From Streptomyces sp. JJ36 (GTDB taxonomy: Bacteria; Actinomycetota; Actinomycetes; Streptomycetales; Streptomycetaceae): DNA of 64,000 bases. Position numbers and translations under genes: made by a program. Every line of letters starts with the position of its first letter. Position 1 is the stretch's first letter. Shown here one piece after another: positions 14,873 through 24,360 of the stretch. The stretch spans positions 90,403 to 154,402 of the forward strand of contig NZ_JACYHE010000004.1 in the NCBI RefSeq assembly GCF_021696945.1. The letters run 5' to 3'. Under the pieces are notes generated by a model. It was not told the origin of the DNA. It did not search any database and saw only the letters and a program-made list of their open reading frames with translations.

Positions 14873-15733
14873 TCAGGCGTGCTGGTAGGCGACCAGGGAG
14901 ATCCCGACGTAGTGGACGACGAAGGCGGCCAGCGTGAAGGAGTGGAAGACCTCGTGGAAGCCGAACCAGCGCGGTGACGGGTTCGGGCGCTTGATGCCGT
15001 AGATGATGCCGCCGGCGCTGTAGAGCAGGCCGCCGGCGACCACCAGGACGAGTACCGCGACGCCGCCGGCCCGCAGGAACTCCGGGAGGAAGAAGACGGC
15101 GGCCCAGCCCATGGCGATGTAGCACGGGGTGTAGAGCCAGCGGGGCGCGCCGACCCAGAGGACGCGGAAGGCGATGCCGGCGAGCGCGGCGGCCCAGATG
15201 CCCCACAGCAGCAGGTCCCGGCGGCCGCCGTCGAGCAGCAGGATGGTCAGCGGCGTGTAGGTGCCGGCGATGATCAGGAAGATGTTGGCGTGGTCGAGCC
15301 GCCGCAGCACGGCCTCGGCGCGCGGGCCCCAGTCGCCGCGGTGGTAGAGGGCGCTGGTGCCGAAGAGCAGGCAGGCGGTGAGGGTGTAGACGGCGCAGGC
15401 GACACGGCCGCGGTCGCTCTCCGCGAGGGCGGTCAGGATCAGGCCGGCGGCCAGCACCGCGGGGAACATGCCCGCGTGCAGCCAGCCGCGCAGCAGCGGC
15501 TTGACGGGGAACGGCAGATGCGCGGCGCGGGCGGCCCTCGCGAGCCTGCCTGTGCCGCCGGGCGCCTCCTCGGGCCCCTCTGCGCCCTCCGGTCTGCCGG
15601 CCGGGGCCTCCGGCGCGGCCTCGGCGGAGGCGCCGGTCTCTCCGGCGCCCCGGGAGGGGTCGGTGACGTCGTGCTGCCCCGCGGCGCGCGGGGCGTCGGT
15701 CGCGGTGTCCGGCTCGCTCGGGACGGCAGTCAT
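14873..15733 (-). CDS. trhA: PAQR/hemolysin III family membrane protein TrhA
   Basis: 286 residues. A ~65-residue Ala/Glu/Pro-rich cytoplasmic tail precedes seven membrane helices. The conserved metal-site residues of the family are present: SALYHR in helix 2, RRLDHANIFLIIAGTYTP in helix 3 and FHEVFHSFTLAAFVVHY near the end. Bacterial TrhA proteins affect membrane fluidity; haemolysis is not implied. The ATG at 15733 lies exactly 6 nt after TAGCCT on the minus strand, a leaderless arrangement. The last 67 bp are duplicated at 13937-14003. Confidence 0.92.
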   Translation of the reverse strand: MTAVPSEPDTATDAPRAAGQHDVTDPSRGAGETGASAEAAPEAPAGRPEGAEGPEEAPGGTGRLARAARAAHLPFPVKPLLRGWLHAGMFPAVLAAGLILTALAESDRGRVACAVYTLTACLLFGTSALYHRGDWGPRAEAVLRRLDHANIFLIIAGTYTPLTILLLDGGRRDLLLWGIWAAALAGIAFRVLWVGAPRWLYTPCYIAMGWAAVFFLPEFLRAGGVAVLVLVVAGGLLYSAGGIIYGIKRPNPSPRWFGFHEVFHSFTLAAFVVHYVGISLVAYQHA

Positions 15734-15739
15734 ATGGAC

Positions 15740-15745
15740 AGGCTA
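15740..15745 (-). promoter_or_regulatory. -10 box for leaderless trhA transcript
   Basis: TAGCCT on the minus strand ends 6 nt before ATG 15733, and there is no ribosome-binding sequence between. This places the expected transcription start at the start codon. Confidence 0.5.
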
Positions 15746-15754
15746 CTCATCTTC

Positions 15755-15770
15755 CCTACGCGTCCGTAGG
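15755..15770. promoter_or_regulatory. Inverted repeat CCTACG-N4-CGTAGG over the trhA -35 region
   Basis: Perfect 6-bp arms (15755-15760, 15765-15770) lie 9 bp upstream of the trhA -10. A similar palindrome, CTACGCGCGTAG, occupies the same place before the purine nucleoside phosphorylase gene at 60910-60921. Likely a repressor site. Confidence 0.45.
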
Positions 15771-15936
15771 TTCGACCCCCGGTAACAAGTGGCGATGCTC
15801 ACCTGAGCGCCCCTCTGGACACATGCGGCCGCAGGAGCCATGATCAGATGAGCGTGGTCGGCACCGGATGAGCGTAGCCACGAATGCATCCGGGTCGCGG
15901 CCCCCAAGGGGTGCGCTGTTAGGAGATGCCCTCAAA

Positions 15937-15958
15937 CGGACACCTGTGCCGGTGTCCG
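15937..15958. promoter_or_regulatory. Inverted repeat in the pckG leader
   Basis: CGGACACC (15937-15944) and GGTGTCCG (15951-15958) flank TGTGCC, 31 nt before the pckG GTG. It can act as a protein-binding site or an RNA hairpin close to the ribosome site. Confidence 0.45.
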
Positions 15959-15989
15959 CCCAAAAACCCTCACACCGTCTGGAGCGATC

Positions 15990-17825
15990 GTGGCGCGCAG
16001 TACTCCGGCTCCCACCACCACCCCGACCAACCACCAGGAGCTGGTCTCCTGGGTCGACGAGATCGCCGCCCTCACCGAGCCGGACCGGGTCGTCTGGTGC
16101 GACGGCTCGGAGGCCGAGTACGAGCGCCTCTGCGAGGAGCTCGTCGAGAAGGGGACGTTCAGGAAACTCGACCCGATCAAGCGGCCGCACTCCTACTACG
16201 CCGCCTCCGACCCGTCCGACGTGGCCCGCGTCGAGGACCGGACGTTCATCTGCTCCGAGAAGGAGGAGGACGCCGGCCCGACCAACCACTGGAAGGCGCC
16301 CGCGGAGATGCGGGAGATCTTCCAGGGCGCGAACGGCAAGGGCGGCCTCTTCCGGGGCTGCATGCGCGGCCGCACGATGTACGTGGTGCCGTTCTGCATG
16401 GGCCCGCTCGGCTCCCCGCTCTCCGCGCTCGGCGTGGAGATCACGGACTCGGCGTACGTCGCCGTCGCCATGCGCACCATGACGCGCATGGGACAGCCGG
16501 TACTCGACGAGCTCGGTGAGGACGGCTTCTTCGTCAAGGCCGTGCACAGCGTGGGCGCGCCCCTCGCCCCGGGCGAGCGGGACGTTCCGTGGCCGTGCAG
16601 CAGCACCAAGTACATCTCGCACTTCCCGGAGAGCCGGGAGATCTGGTCGTACGGCTCCGGGTACGGCGGCAACGCCCTGCTGGGGAAGAAGTGCTACGCG
16701 CTGCGTATCGCCTCGGTGATGGCCCGTGACGAGGGCTGGCTGGCCGAGCACATGCTGGTGCTCAAGCTGACCCCGCCGCGCGGCGAGTCCACGTACGTCG
16801 CCGCCGCCTTCCCCAGTGCCTGCGGGAAGACCAACCTGGCGATGCTGGAGCCGACCATCCCGGGCTGGACGGTCGAGACCATCGGCGACGACATCGCCTG
16901 GATGCGGTTCGGCGAGGACGGGCGGCTCTACGCCATCAACCCGGAGGCCGGCTTCTTCGGCGTCGCCCCGGGCACCGGCGAGCACACCAACGCCAACGCG
17001 ATGAAGACCCTGTGGGGCAACTCCGTCTTCACCAACGTCGCCCTCACCGACGACAACGACGTGTGGTGGGAGGGGATGACCGAGGAGCCGCCCGCGCACC
17101 TGACCGACTGGAAGGGCAACGACTGGACGCCGGAGTCCGGCACCCCCGCGGCCCACCCCAACGCCCGCTTCACCGTCCCGGCCGGGCAGTGCCCGATCAT
17201 CGCGCCGGAGTGGGAGGACCCCCGCGGCGTGCCGATCTCGGCGATCCTCTTCGGCGGCCGGCGCGCCTCGGCCGTACCGCTGGTCACCGAGTCCTTCGGC
17301 TGGCAGCACGGCGTCTTCCTGGGCGCCAACGTGGCCAGCGAGAAGACCGCGGCCGCCGAGGGCAAGGTGGGCGAACTGCGCCGCGACCCGTTCGCGATGC
17401 TGCCCTTCTGCGGCTACAACATGGGCGACTACTTCGCCCACTGGGTGAAGATGGGCGCCGAGGCGCCCGACCCGGAGAAGCTGCCGCGCATCTACTACGT
17501 CAACTGGTTCAAGAAGAACGAGGCCGGGAAGTTCGTCTGGCCCGGCTTCGGCGAGAACAGCCGCGTCCTGAAGTGGATCGTCGGCCGCCTCAACGGCGAG
17601 GCGGAGGGCGTCGAGACGCCCATCGGCGTGCTGCCCACCAAGGAGGCCCTGGACACCGAGGGACTGGAAATCTCCGCGGAGGAGCTGGACTTCCTGCTGA
17701 CGGTGGACCGGGACGTGTGGCGCGACGAGGCGTCGCTGGTGCCCGAGCACCTCAACACCTTCGGGGACCACACCCCGAAGGAACTCTGGGACGAGTACCG
17801 GGCCCTGGTGCAGCGCCTGGGCTGA
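15990..17825 (+). CDS. pckG: Phosphoenolpyruvate carboxykinase (GTP)
   Basis: 611 residues, normal for the GTP-dependent class. It converts oxaloacetate + GTP to PEP + CO2 + GDP in gluconeogenesis. The P-loop is [10 protein letters not shown] (about 270-279), the metal-binding HFPE and the mobile active-site region [20 protein letters not shown] are present, and NxxNWF-type nucleotide-binding sequence occurs as [13 protein letters not shown] near residue 505. GTG 15990 is preceded by GGAG at 6 nt. The gene is monocistronic, with an inverted repeat in its leader and two hairpin terminators after it, so it is probably regulated on its own by carbon source. Confidence 0.97.
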   Translation: MARSTPAPTTTPTNHQELVSWVDEIAALTEPDRVVWCDGSEAEYERLCEELVEKGTFRKLDPIKRPHSYYAASDPSDVARVEDRTFICSEKEEDAGPTNHWKAPAEMREIFQGANGKGGLFRGCMRGRTMYVVPFCMGPLGSPLSALGVEITDSAYVAVAMRTMTRMGQPVLDELGEDGFFVKAVHSVGAPLAPGERDVPWPCSSTKYISHFPESREIWSYGSGYGGNALLGKKCYALRIASVMARDEGWLAEHMLVLKLTPPRGESTYVAAAFPSACGKTNLAMLEPTIPGWTVETIGDDIAWMRFGEDGRLYAINPEAGFFGVAPGTGEHTNANAMKTLWGNSVFTNVALTDDNDVWWEGMTEEPPAHLTDWKGNDWTPESGTPAAHPNARFTVPAGQCPIIAPEWEDPRGVPISAILFGGRRASAVPLVTESFGWQHGVFLGANVASEKTAAAEGKVGELRRDPFAMLPFCGYNMGDYFAHWVKMGAEAPDPEKLPRIYYVNWFKKNEAGKFVWPGFGENSRVLKWIVGRLNGEAEGVETPIGVLPTKEALDTEGLEISAEELDFLLTVDRDVWRDEASLVPEHLNTFGDHTPKELWDEYRALVQRLG

Positions 17826-17834
17826 CCGCTCGCG

Positions 17835-17876
17835 CCGCCGGGCGGGACGGGGCACCGGCTCGGTCCCGCCCGGCGG
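17835..17876 (+). terminator. Terminator hairpin after pckG
   Basis: Perfect 14-bp stem: CCGCCGGGCGGGAC (17835-17848) with its complement at 17863-17876, loop 14 nt, starting 10 nt past the stop. Confidence 0.65.
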
Positions 17877-17914
17877 TGTACGGCCGGGGCCCGGCCGCGC
17901 CCGAGCGGCCCGGT

Positions 17915-17937
17915 CCGGCCGACGCGGAGTCGGCCGG
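17915..17937 (+). terminator. Second terminator hairpin, followed by TTT
   Basis: CCGGCCGAC (17915-17923) pairs with GTCGGCCGG (17929-17937) around GCGGA and is followed by TTT, nearer to a classical intrinsic terminator than most in this window. It lies between pckG and the converging gene at 17964. Confidence 0.6.
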
Positions 17938-17963
17938 TTTCCCCGGCCCGCCTGCGCGGGCGC

Positions 17964-18374
17964 CTACGCGGACTCGGTCAGCCCGAGCGCGGCGGCGTGC
18001 CGGTCCAGGCAGGAGGCGGCCAGCGCGGTCGCGGTTTCGTCCTCCCGCGCCGTCGCCACGACCAGCGCCATGCCCGCGAGGGTGTGCGCACGCTGGTGCA
18101 GGGCGGCGAGATGGGCGTCGTCCGCCTCCCGCGCGGAGGGCGCGGCCCGCAGCGGGGCAGTGCCGCCCCGCAGCCGCGCCGCCTGCTCCGCCAGTTCCTG
18201 CGCCGCCGCGTCCAGCTCCGCGCCGGGCGTGAGGGCCCGTAGCTCGTCGGTGACGGTCAGCAGCGCCGTCAGATGCCCGGCGAGGCGGATGTCCAGCTCC
18301 TCCTCGCGGGAGCGGTGCGGCACGTCCGCCTGGGCCGGGGTGTGCACCGACTTGGTGCGGATCGGCTCGTACAT
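17964..18374 (-). CDS. Conserved hypothetical helical protein
   Basis: 136 residues, soluble, mostly helical and rich in Ala, Leu and Arg. It begins MYEPIRTKSVHT and contains HRSREEELDIRLAGHLTALL; I recall similar proteins beside PEP carboxykinase in other Streptomyces but know no function. ATG 18374 has GGAGG at 8 nt. A palindrome at 18420-18434 lies between likely promoter elements upstream, so the gene is probably regulated. Function unknown. Confidence 0.8.
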   Translation of the reverse strand: MYEPIRTKSVHTPAQADVPHRSREEELDIRLAGHLTALLTVTDELRALTPGAELDAAAQELAEQAARLRGGTAPLRAAPSAREADDAHLAALHQRAHTLAGMALVVATAREDETATALAASCLDRHAAALGLTESA

Positions 18375-18411
18375 GGGAGGGCCTCCTGGCAGGTGCAGGT
18401 CTCAGGAAGCC

Positions 18412-18434
18412 ATCCTAGCTTGGACAATGTCTAA
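18412..18434 (-). promoter_or_regulatory. Promoter with operator-like palindrome TTGGACAATGTCTAA
   Basis: On the minus strand a -10-like TAGGAT (18417-18412) is preceded by the near-palindrome at 18420-18434 with core GACAATGTC. The palindrome would lie between -35 and -10 of the gene at 17964-18374, a classical repressor position. The cognate regulator is not identifiable. Confidence 0.45.
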
Positions 18435-18496
18435 AGTTGACCGTGTTCGGCAGAACCGGCGGGACAATCTGCGGCCGGGCGCGGCACGTGAGCGGC

Positions 18497-19708
18497 TCAG
18501 GGCTGTCCGTAACCGTCCAGGAAGGTGCCGATCCGGGTCACCGCGTCCGCCAGCTCGTCCGCCGCGGGGAGGGTGACGATGCGGAAGTGGTCCGGCTCCG
18601 GCCAGTTGAACCCGGTGCCGTGCACCACCATGATCTGCTCCGCGCGCAGCAGGTCGAGCACGAGCTGCCGGTCGTCCTTGATCTTGAAGACCTTCGGGTC
18701 CAGCCGCGGGAAGAGATAGAGCGCGCCCTTCGGCTTGACGCAGGTCACCCCGGGGATCTGCGTCAGCAGCTCGTACGCCGTGTCGCGCTGCTCCCGCATC
18801 CGGCCGCCGGGCAGCACCAGCTCGTCGATCGACTGACGGCCGCCGAGCGCGGTGGCCACCGCGTGCTGCGCGGGCATGTTGGCGCACAGCCGCATGTTCG
18901 CCAGGATCGTCAGGCCCTCGATGTAGCTCTGGGCGTGCGTCTTCGGGCCGCAGACCGCGAGCCAGCCGCTGCGGTAGCCCGCGACGCGGTAGTTCTTGGA
19001 GAGCCCGTTGAAGGTGAGCGTCAGCAGGTCCGGCGCCACCACCGCGGTGGGCGTGTGCGTGGCGCCGTCGAAGAGGATGCGGTCGTAGATCTCGTCGCTG
19101 CAGACGATCAGCCCGTGCCGCCGGGCGATCTCGGTGAGCCCGCGCAGCATCTCCTCGTCGTAGACCGCGCCCGTCGGGTTGTTCGGATTGATGATCACCA
19201 GCGCCTTGGTGCGGTCGGTGATCTTCCGCTCGACGTCGGCGAGGTCCGGCATCCAGTCGGACTGCTCGTCGCAGCGGTAGTGCACGGCGGTGCCGCCGGA
19301 GAGCGAGACCGCGGCCGTCCACAGCGGGTAGTCCGGCGCCGGGACCAGCACCTCGTCCCCGTCGTCCAGCAGCCCCTGCATCGCCATCTGGATCAGCTCC
19401 GAGACGCCGTTGCCCAGGTAGACGTCCTCGACGGAGAGCTCGACGCCCTTGGTCTGGTAGTGCTGCATCACCGCGCGGCGGGCGCTGAGCAGGCCCTTCG
19501 CGTCGCCGTAGCCGTGCGCGTCGCCGACGTTCCGCAGCATGTCCTCGAGGATCTCCGGCGGGCACTCGAAGCCGAAGGCCGCGGGATTCCCGGTGTTCAG
19601 CTTGAGGATGCGGTGACCCGCCGCCTCCAGCCGCATGGCCTCCTCGAGCACCGGGCCACGGATCTCGTAGCAGACATTGGCGAGCTTCGTCGACTGGATC
19701 ACCTGCAT
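18497..19708 (-). CDS. Class I/II PLP aminotransferase, AlaA-like
   Basis: 403 residues, aspartate aminotransferase fold type I. The PLP lysine is in FNGLSKNYRVAGYRSGW (about 240), with the cofactor-contact NPNNPTGAVYD (about 177) and CSDEIYD (about 210), and the substrate-carboxylate Arg in HFRIVTLP near residue 375. Sequence character is closest to alanine-forming aminotransferases (pyruvate + glutamate to alanine + 2-oxoglutarate). Its neighbour pckG also works at the PEP/pyruvate node. The ATG at 19708 lies 6 nt after TACAGT and has no ribosome site, so the mRNA is probably leaderless. Confidence 0.92.
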   Translation of the reverse strand: MQVIQSTKLANVCYEIRGPVLEEAMRLEAAGHRILKLNTGNPAAFGFECPPEILEDMLRNVGDAHGYGDAKGLLSARRAVMQHYQTKGVELSVEDVYLGNGVSELIQMAMQGLLDDGDEVLVPAPDYPLWTAAVSLSGGTAVHYRCDEQSDWMPDLADVERKITDRTKALVIINPNNPTGAVYDEEMLRGLTEIARRHGLIVCSDEIYDRILFDGATHTPTAVVAPDLLTLTFNGLSKNYRVAGYRSGWLAVCGPKTHAQSYIEGLTILANMRLCANMPAQHAVATALGGRQSIDELVLPGGRMREQRDTAYELLTQIPGVTCVKPKGALYLFPRLDPKVFKIKDDRQLVLDLLRAEQIMVVHGTGFNWPEPDHFRIVTLPAADELADAVTRIGTFLDGYGQP

Positions 19709-19714
19709 GTCGCC

Positions 19715-19720
19715 ACTGTA
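19715..19720 (-). promoter_or_regulatory. -10 box for leaderless aminotransferase transcript
   Basis: TACAGT on the minus strand, then GGCGAC, then ATG at 19708. The -35 region has no clear match. Confidence 0.5.
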
Positions 19721-19979
19721 CGGGCGCGGCCCGGCGGGCGCCCGGGTGTTTTGTGTCACGAGACGGCGACAGCCACTGCCACCTCGCCCGTCCCTCCTGC
19801 GACGACGCCCCGGCCCACGGCTCCGCAGCCGCTCCCGGGAAGCCACCCGGTCGGGTGACGCCGCCGCCGGGCCGGGGCGCCGGCGGGCCGGGGCACGCCG
19901 GTCCGGCACGGGGCACGGCCACGGCCGCCCGAACGAGCGGCACTGCGGACATGGCGCCGCGGCACCGCGATACCCGAGA

Positions 19980-20609
19980 ATGAAGGTCATGACCGCCGCA
20001 CACACCGACCCCTCCGTCAGCGCGCCCAAACTCGGGCTCCGCGAGCGGAAGAAGCTCCAGACCCGCCAGGCGATCCGGCAGGCCGCATACCGGCTCTTCG
20101 CCGAACAGGGATACGACGCCACGCCCGTCGACCGGATCGCGGAGGTCGCGGAGGTCTCCCCCAGCACCGTCTTCCGGTACTTCCCCACCAAGGAGGACAT
20201 CGTCCTCACCGACGAGTACGACCCGGTGATCGCCGACACCCTCCGGGACCGCCCGGCCGGGGAGCCGCCCGTCACCGCGCTGCGCAAGACGCTGACCGCC
20301 GTGCTCGCCCAGATGTACGAGGAGGACACCGCCGAGACCCTGGCCCGGGTCCGGCTGATCTGCGAGTCCCCCACGATCCGCGCCCGCATGACCGAGCACA
20401 GCGCCGTCACCACCCGGCTGCTCGTCGAGGTCCTCTCCGAGCGCACCTGCCGCCCGGTGGACGACCTGGAGCTGCGGGTGGTCGCGGGCGCGGCCATGGG
20501 GGCCCTGACGGAGGCCTTCTTCCACTGGGTGGAGACGGGGCAGCACGGCAGGCTCAGCGACCTCGTCGAGGACGCCCTCCGCGTCCTGGAACGCGGACTC
20601 ACCCTCTGA
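19980..20609 (+). CDS. TetR family transcriptional regulator
   Basis: 209 residues. The N-terminal TetR HTH is clear: QAIRQAAYRLFAEQGYDATP followed by VDRIAEVAEVSPSTVFRYFPTKE (about 27-68). The C-terminal domain is of the short MftR-like kind, with DLELRVVAGAAMGALTEAFF. Two ATGs compete, 19980 and 19989; neither has a well-spaced ribosome site, and AAGG lies between them. The start is therefore uncertain by three codons. It converges on the YyaL-type gene with 21 nt between stops. Ligand and targets are unknown; the divergent AlaA-like gene is a candidate. Confidence 0.92.
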   Translation: MKVMTAAHTDPSVSAPKLGLRERKKLQTRQAIRQAAYRLFAEQGYDATPVDRIAEVAEVSPSTVFRYFPTKEDIVLTDEYDPVIADTLRDRPAGEPPVTALRKTLTAVLAQMYEEDTAETLARVRLICESPTIRARMTEHSAVTTRLLVEVLSERTCRPVDDLELRVVAGAAMGALTEAFFHWVETGQHGRLSDLVEDALRVLERGLTL

Positions 20610-20630
20610 GGCTGGGCCCTGCCGGCCCGC

Positions 20631-22787
20631 TCAGTCCCCCGCGACGCGCACGGCGCGCGCCAGCTCCTCCGGTTCCGCCGTCGGCGCGTCGCAGGTGAAG
20701 TGGCGGCACACGTACGCCGCCGGCCGCCCCTCCAGCAGCGGGCGGTCCCGGAGCAGCGGCACCGGCAGCTCCCCGTCCCCGGCTCCGGTCCCGTCAGCGC
20801 CGTCGCCGTCCGCCGGCTCGCCGACCGCGACCACCGCGCCCGGCGCCGTACCCAGCAGCGCGACCCGGTGCAGCCCGCGCGTCGCCGGGTCCTCCCGGGC
20901 GCCGACCACCGCGATCTCGCGCGGCCCGTCCAGCGCGGCCTCCGCCGCCGCAAGCCCCCAGCCGATGAACCGGGGCGCCCGTGCCGCCAGCGCCTTGACG
21001 ATCCCCAGCGCCTGCTCCGCCGCGCTGCGGTGCCGGTCGCTGCCGGTGTAGGCGGCGTACGACAGCAGCGCCTGGGCCGCGGCCGTCCAGCCGGAGGGGG
21101 TGGCGCCGTCGGTGGGGTCCTGCGGGCGCCGGATCAGCCGCTCCGCGTCGTCGGCGGTGTCGTAGAGGGTGCCGTCCTCGCCCGTGAAGTGCCGCAGCAC
21201 CACGTCCAGCAGGGTGCCCGCGAGATCCAGCCAGGCGCTGTCGCCCGTCACCGCGTAGAGGGCGAGCATTCCCTCCGCGGTGTCCGCGTAGTCCTCCAGC
21301 ACTCCGGCGCTGGGGCCGGGCCTGCCCTCCCGCGACGTGCGCACCAGCCGCCCCCGGTCGTCCAGATGCACGGCGACCAGCAGGTCCGCCGCCGCGGCGG
21401 CGGCCTCCACCAGGTCCGGCCGCTCGAAGTAGGCGCCGGTCTCCGCGAGCGCGGCGACGGCCAGCCCGTTCCAGGCGGTCACGACCTTCTCGTCCCGGCC
21501 CGGCCGCGGGCGGCGCTCCCTGGCCTCGAACAGCCGCCACCGTACGGACTCCACCCGCTCGGCCTCGGCCGGGTCGGCCGGCTCGCCGGCTGCCGCCTCC
21601 GGTCCGGGCCCGTGCATACCGGCCCCGGCGTCCGCCGGGCCCGCCCCGTCCGGGCGCGGACCGCCGGGGAGGCGCAGCACCGAGGCGCCCTCCTCGAAGG
21701 TGCCCTCCCGGGTCACGCCGAACCAGGAGGCGGCGAAGGCCGCGTCCTCCTCGCCGAGCACCTCGGCGAGCTGCTCCGGCGTCCAGACGTAGAAGGCGCC
21801 CTCCTTGTGGCGGCCGTGCCCGTCGTCGCTGTCCGCGTCCAGCGCGGAGGCGAACCCGCCCTGCCCGGTGCGGAGTTCGCGGACCAGGAAGTCCGCGGTG
21901 TCCAGCGCCACCCGCCGGGCCGTCGCCGAGCCCGAGGCGCGCCACAGGTGTGCGTACACCCGGCACAGCAGCGCGTTGTCGTACAGCATCTTCTCGAAGT
22001 GCGGCACGGTCCACTCCGCGTCCACCGCGTAGCGCGCGAAGCCGCCGCCGAGGTGGTCGTGGATGCCGCCGCGGGCCATGGCCCCGCAGGTGGCCTCCAC
22101 CATCTCCAGCGCACCGTCGGCCCCCGTACGGGCGTGGTGCCGCAGCAGGAACTCCAGCGCCATGGCCGGCGGGAACTTCGGCGCCCCGCCGAACCCGCCG
22201 TGCACGGCGTCGAACTCCCGGGTGAGCCCGAGCAGCGCCGCGCCCAGCTCCTCCGGCCCGGGCGGCTGCGGGGCGTCGTACGCCAGGGCGCGCCCGGCGA
22301 GGTCCCCGGCGATCCGCCCGGCCACCTCGGCCACCTCGTCGCGGCGTTCCTCCCACGCGGTGTGCACGCCCTCCAGCACCTGCCGGAAGGACGGCATGCC
22401 CTGCCGGGGGCGGGGCGGGAAGTAGGTGCCGAAGTAGAATGGCTCGGCACGCGGCGTCAGGAAGACGGTCATCGGCCAGCCGCCGTGGCCGGTGGCGGCC
22501 TGCACGGCCTCCATGTACACGGAGTCGACGTCGGGGCGCTCCTCCCGGTCCACCTTCACCGGCACGAAGTGGGCGTTGAGGACCGCGGCCGTCTCGTCGT
22601 CCTCGAAGCTCTCGTGCGCCATCACATGGCACCAGTGGCAACTGCTGTAGCCCACGCTCAGCAGCACCGGCACTTCGCGTCGCCTCGCCTCCTCGAACGC
22701 CTCGTCCGACCAGGGCCACCAGTCGACGGGGTTCTCGGCATGCTGCAGGAGGTAGGGCGAGGTCTCGGCGGCGAGTCGGTTGGCCAT
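20631..22787 (-). CDS. YyaL/DUF255 thioredoxin-domain protein
   Basis: 718 residues. The N-terminal DUF255 thioredoxin-like domain has the CxxC motif in [18 protein letters not shown] (about 45-62) and the cis-Pro region [11 protein letters not shown] (about 104-114). The rest is an alpha/alpha-barrel resembling N-acylglucosamine 2-epimerases and cellulases ([36 protein letters not shown]). The family (YyaL, human SPATA20) is widespread; no enzymatic role is agreed. ATG 22787 is 6 nt after CACGAT on the minus strand and also has GGGGG before it. Longer upstream starts read through Pro/His noise. Confidence 0.92.
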   Translation of the reverse strand: MANRLAAETSPYLLQHAENPVDWWPWSDEAFEEARRREVPVLLSVGYSSCHWCHVMAHESFEDDETAAVLNAHFVPVKVDREERPDVDSVYMEAVQAATGHGGWPMTVFLTPRAEPFYFGTYFPPRPRQGMPSFRQVLEGVHTAWEERRDEVAEVAGRIAGDLAGRALAYDAPQPPGPEELGAALLGLTREFDAVHGGFGGAPKFPPAMALEFLLRHHARTGADGALEMVEATCGAMARGGIHDHLGGGFARYAVDAEWTVPHFEKMLYDNALLCRVYAHLWRASGSATARRVALDTADFLVRELRTGQGGFASALDADSDDGHGRHKEGAFYVWTPEQLAEVLGEEDAAFAASWFGVTREGTFEEGASVLRLPGGPRPDGAGPADAGAGMHGPGPEAAAGEPADPAEAERVESVRWRLFEARERRPRPGRDEKVVTAWNGLAVAALAETGAYFERPDLVEAAAAAADLLVAVHLDDRGRLVRTSREGRPGPSAGVLEDYADTAEGMLALYAVTGDSAWLDLAGTLLDVVLRHFTGEDGTLYDTADDAERLIRRPQDPTDGATPSGWTAAAQALLSYAAYTGSDRHRSAAEQALGIVKALAARAPRFIGWGLAAAEAALDGPREIAVVGAREDPATRGLHRVALLGTAPGAVVAVGEPADGDGADGTGAGDGELPVPLLRDRPLLEGRPAAYVCRHFTCDAPTAEPEELARAVRVAGD

Positions 22788-22793
22788 ACCCCC

Positions 22794-22799
22794 ATCGTG
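22794..22799 (-). promoter_or_regulatory. Candidate -10 box for the YyaL-type gene
   Basis: CACGAT on the minus strand ends 6 nt before ATG 22787. It is a weaker match than the TANNNT cases, and a short G-run before the ATG could be a ribosome site. Confidence 0.35.
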
Positions 22800-23007
22800 C
22801 ACGACGCGCCCCCGTGGACCGGGGCGGCACGGGCGCGGGTTCGGGTGGCGTGCGGGCGGGTGGCCACGGGGCGTGGGGTGCGGGTGAGGCTTCGCGGCCG
22901 GGCCCGGCACCGCGCGCACCCCGGCCGCACAGGCGCCCGCTCCGCCCCCGGCGCTCAGCCTCCGGCGGCCGGTGTCCCGCCGCCGGCACCCCGCCTGGGG
23001 GCCGCCG

Positions 23008-24249
23008 TCACCCCGCCTGGGGCGGGGGCAGCTCGGCGCGGGTGCCGCCGGAGGCCTCGTAGCCGGCGACGGCGAGGGCGCGGTAGGCGGCGTACTGGGC
23101 GGCGGGGTCGTCCCCGGCGGCCCAGGGCAGCGCGCCCACGTAGCCGTCGACCACGCGCAGCGCCTCCATCGCCTCCCCGTACCGTTCGGCGCGGACGAGC
23201 ATGCAGACCAGCAGGTGCAGGACGTGCGGGCGCACCGGGTGGTCGCCCTCCACCTGGTCGACCGCGAACTCGGCCGCCTCGATCGCGCGCCGGATCTCCT
23301 CGCTCTGGTAGAGGCCCCGGACGAGGTTGACCTCCGGCAGGTGCTCGAAGGCGGCGAAGAGCGGCAGGGCGGGCAGCAGGGTGCCCTCGGGGGCGTGGGC
23401 GGCGGCGGTCTGCGCGAAGCCGTCGGCCAGCGCCTTGGAGCCCTGGCCGCGCGCGGACCAGTACTGCAGTGCCGCCAGGTGGGCGCCCATGTGGTGCGGG
23501 GCGCGCCGGACGACCTCCGTCCAGAGCGCCTCGAAGTCCGCGCGCCGGTCGCCGAGCCCGCGGGCGACGTGCAGCTCGGTCAGGTACGGGGTGGGGTCGG
23601 CGTCGGCGATGCGGGCGGCCTCGCGGCAGATCGTACGGGCCTCCTCCAGGATGATCCGGCGGCTGTCCGGGTCCCCCTCGGCCAGCGCCTGCCAGACCAG
23701 GAACTGCGCGTACACCTGGGCGCCGCCCTGGTCGCCGGGCTGTCCGGCCCGCCACCGGCGCAGCCAGCTCGCATCCCGTACGGGCCCGCCCGGCCGCTTG
23801 GTGAAGGAGATGGCGCCCGGGCCGCCCGCGCCGTCATGGCCCTCGGCGGCTCCGTCCGCGCCCTTCCCGCGGGACTGCCCGGCGGCCTGCTCGGCCGCCT
23901 GCGCGGCCCGCGCCTCGGCCAGCTCCCGCGCGGCCGCCCCGGCCAGGGACTGGACCCGCTGCCAGCGCAGCTCCCACTCGTCGCCGGTGAGCGCCAGCAG
24001 CCGGGCGACCGGCGTGGGGTCCTGCTCCGCCTGAGCCTCCTCCAGCGCGTCCACGAGCTGCGGGTCCGGGCCGGGCAGCCGTACGTCCAGCTCGTCCACG
24101 GGCACGAAGGCGTAGGCGGACTCCGGGGACACCGCGGCGAGGGGCCCGCCGCCCGCACCCTGCCGCTGCAGCCGCATGCGGCGCCGCAGGGGGGCGGCGA
24201 ACACGGCGACGAGGACGGTGAGGGCGATGAGCAGGAGCAGCAGTTCCAT
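23008..24249 (-). CDS. Membrane-anchored helical hypothetical protein
   Basis: 413 residues. The N-terminus is a single membrane helix ([20 protein letters not shown]) followed by basic RRRMRLQRQ, so the bulk should face the cytoplasm. After a Gly/Ala-rich linker (about 130-155) the remainder is helical with TPR-like spacing ([58 protein letters not shown]). It may be a scaffold; I do not recognise a characterised family. ATG 24249 is set by the membrane helix. It is divergent from metB with 111 bp between. Confidence 0.75.
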   Translation of the reverse strand: MELLLLLIALTVLVAVFAAPLRRRMRLQRQGAGGGPLAAVSPESAYAFVPVDELDVRLPGPDPQLVDALEEAQAEQDPTPVARLLALTGDEWELRWQRVQSLAGAAARELAEARAAQAAEQAAGQSRGKGADGAAEGHDGAGGPGAISFTKRPGGPVRDASWLRRWRAGQPGDQGGAQVYAQFLVWQALAEGDPDSRRIILEEARTICREAARIADADPTPYLTELHVARGLGDRRADFEALWTEVVRRAPHHMGAHLAALQYWSARGQGSKALADGFAQTAAAHAPEGTLLPALPLFAAFEHLPEVNLVRGLYQSEEIRRAIEAAEFAVDQVEGDHPVRPHVLHLLVCMLVRAERYGEAMEALRVVDGYVGALPWAAGDDPAAQYAAYRALAVAGYEASGGTRAELPPPQAG

Positions 24250-24348
24250 GGGGGCGGACTCCGGGGCGGGTGCGGGCGGCGGGCGGGCGGGGTGCGGAAT
24301 TCCGGGCGCGATCTCACGAGCGCACCCGGTCTCCACGGTACGGCCCAT

Positions 24349-24354
24349 TACGGT
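24349..24354 (+). promoter_or_regulatory. -10 box for leaderless metB transcript
   Basis: TACGGT, then GGCCGC, then ATG 24361. No ribosome-binding sequence is present. Confidence 0.5.
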
Positions 24355-24360
24355 GGCCGC

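Noticed and set aside
7200..14900. Defence island or biosynthetic cluster
   Set aside because: A Uma2-type nuclease, a methyltransferase and regulators occur, but no restriction-modification pair, toxin-antitoxin pair, CRISPR gene or polyketide/peptide synthase is seen; the genes look like unrelated remnants.
15758..15785. GGTTCGACCCCCGG-type sequence resembling a tRNA T-arm
   Set aside because: No acceptor stem, D-arm or anticodon arm can be built around it; the CCTACG/CGTAGG arms are explained as a promoter repeat.
15756..17855. 699-codon minus-strand open frame opposite pckG
   Set aside because: It mirrors the codon bias of pckG, has no domain pattern and no ribosome site; pckG itself is certain.
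22987..23022. CACCCCGCCTGGGG repeated twice at the end of the membrane-anchored protein gene
   Set aside because: One copy is within the coding region; the pair is short and likely reflects local composition.
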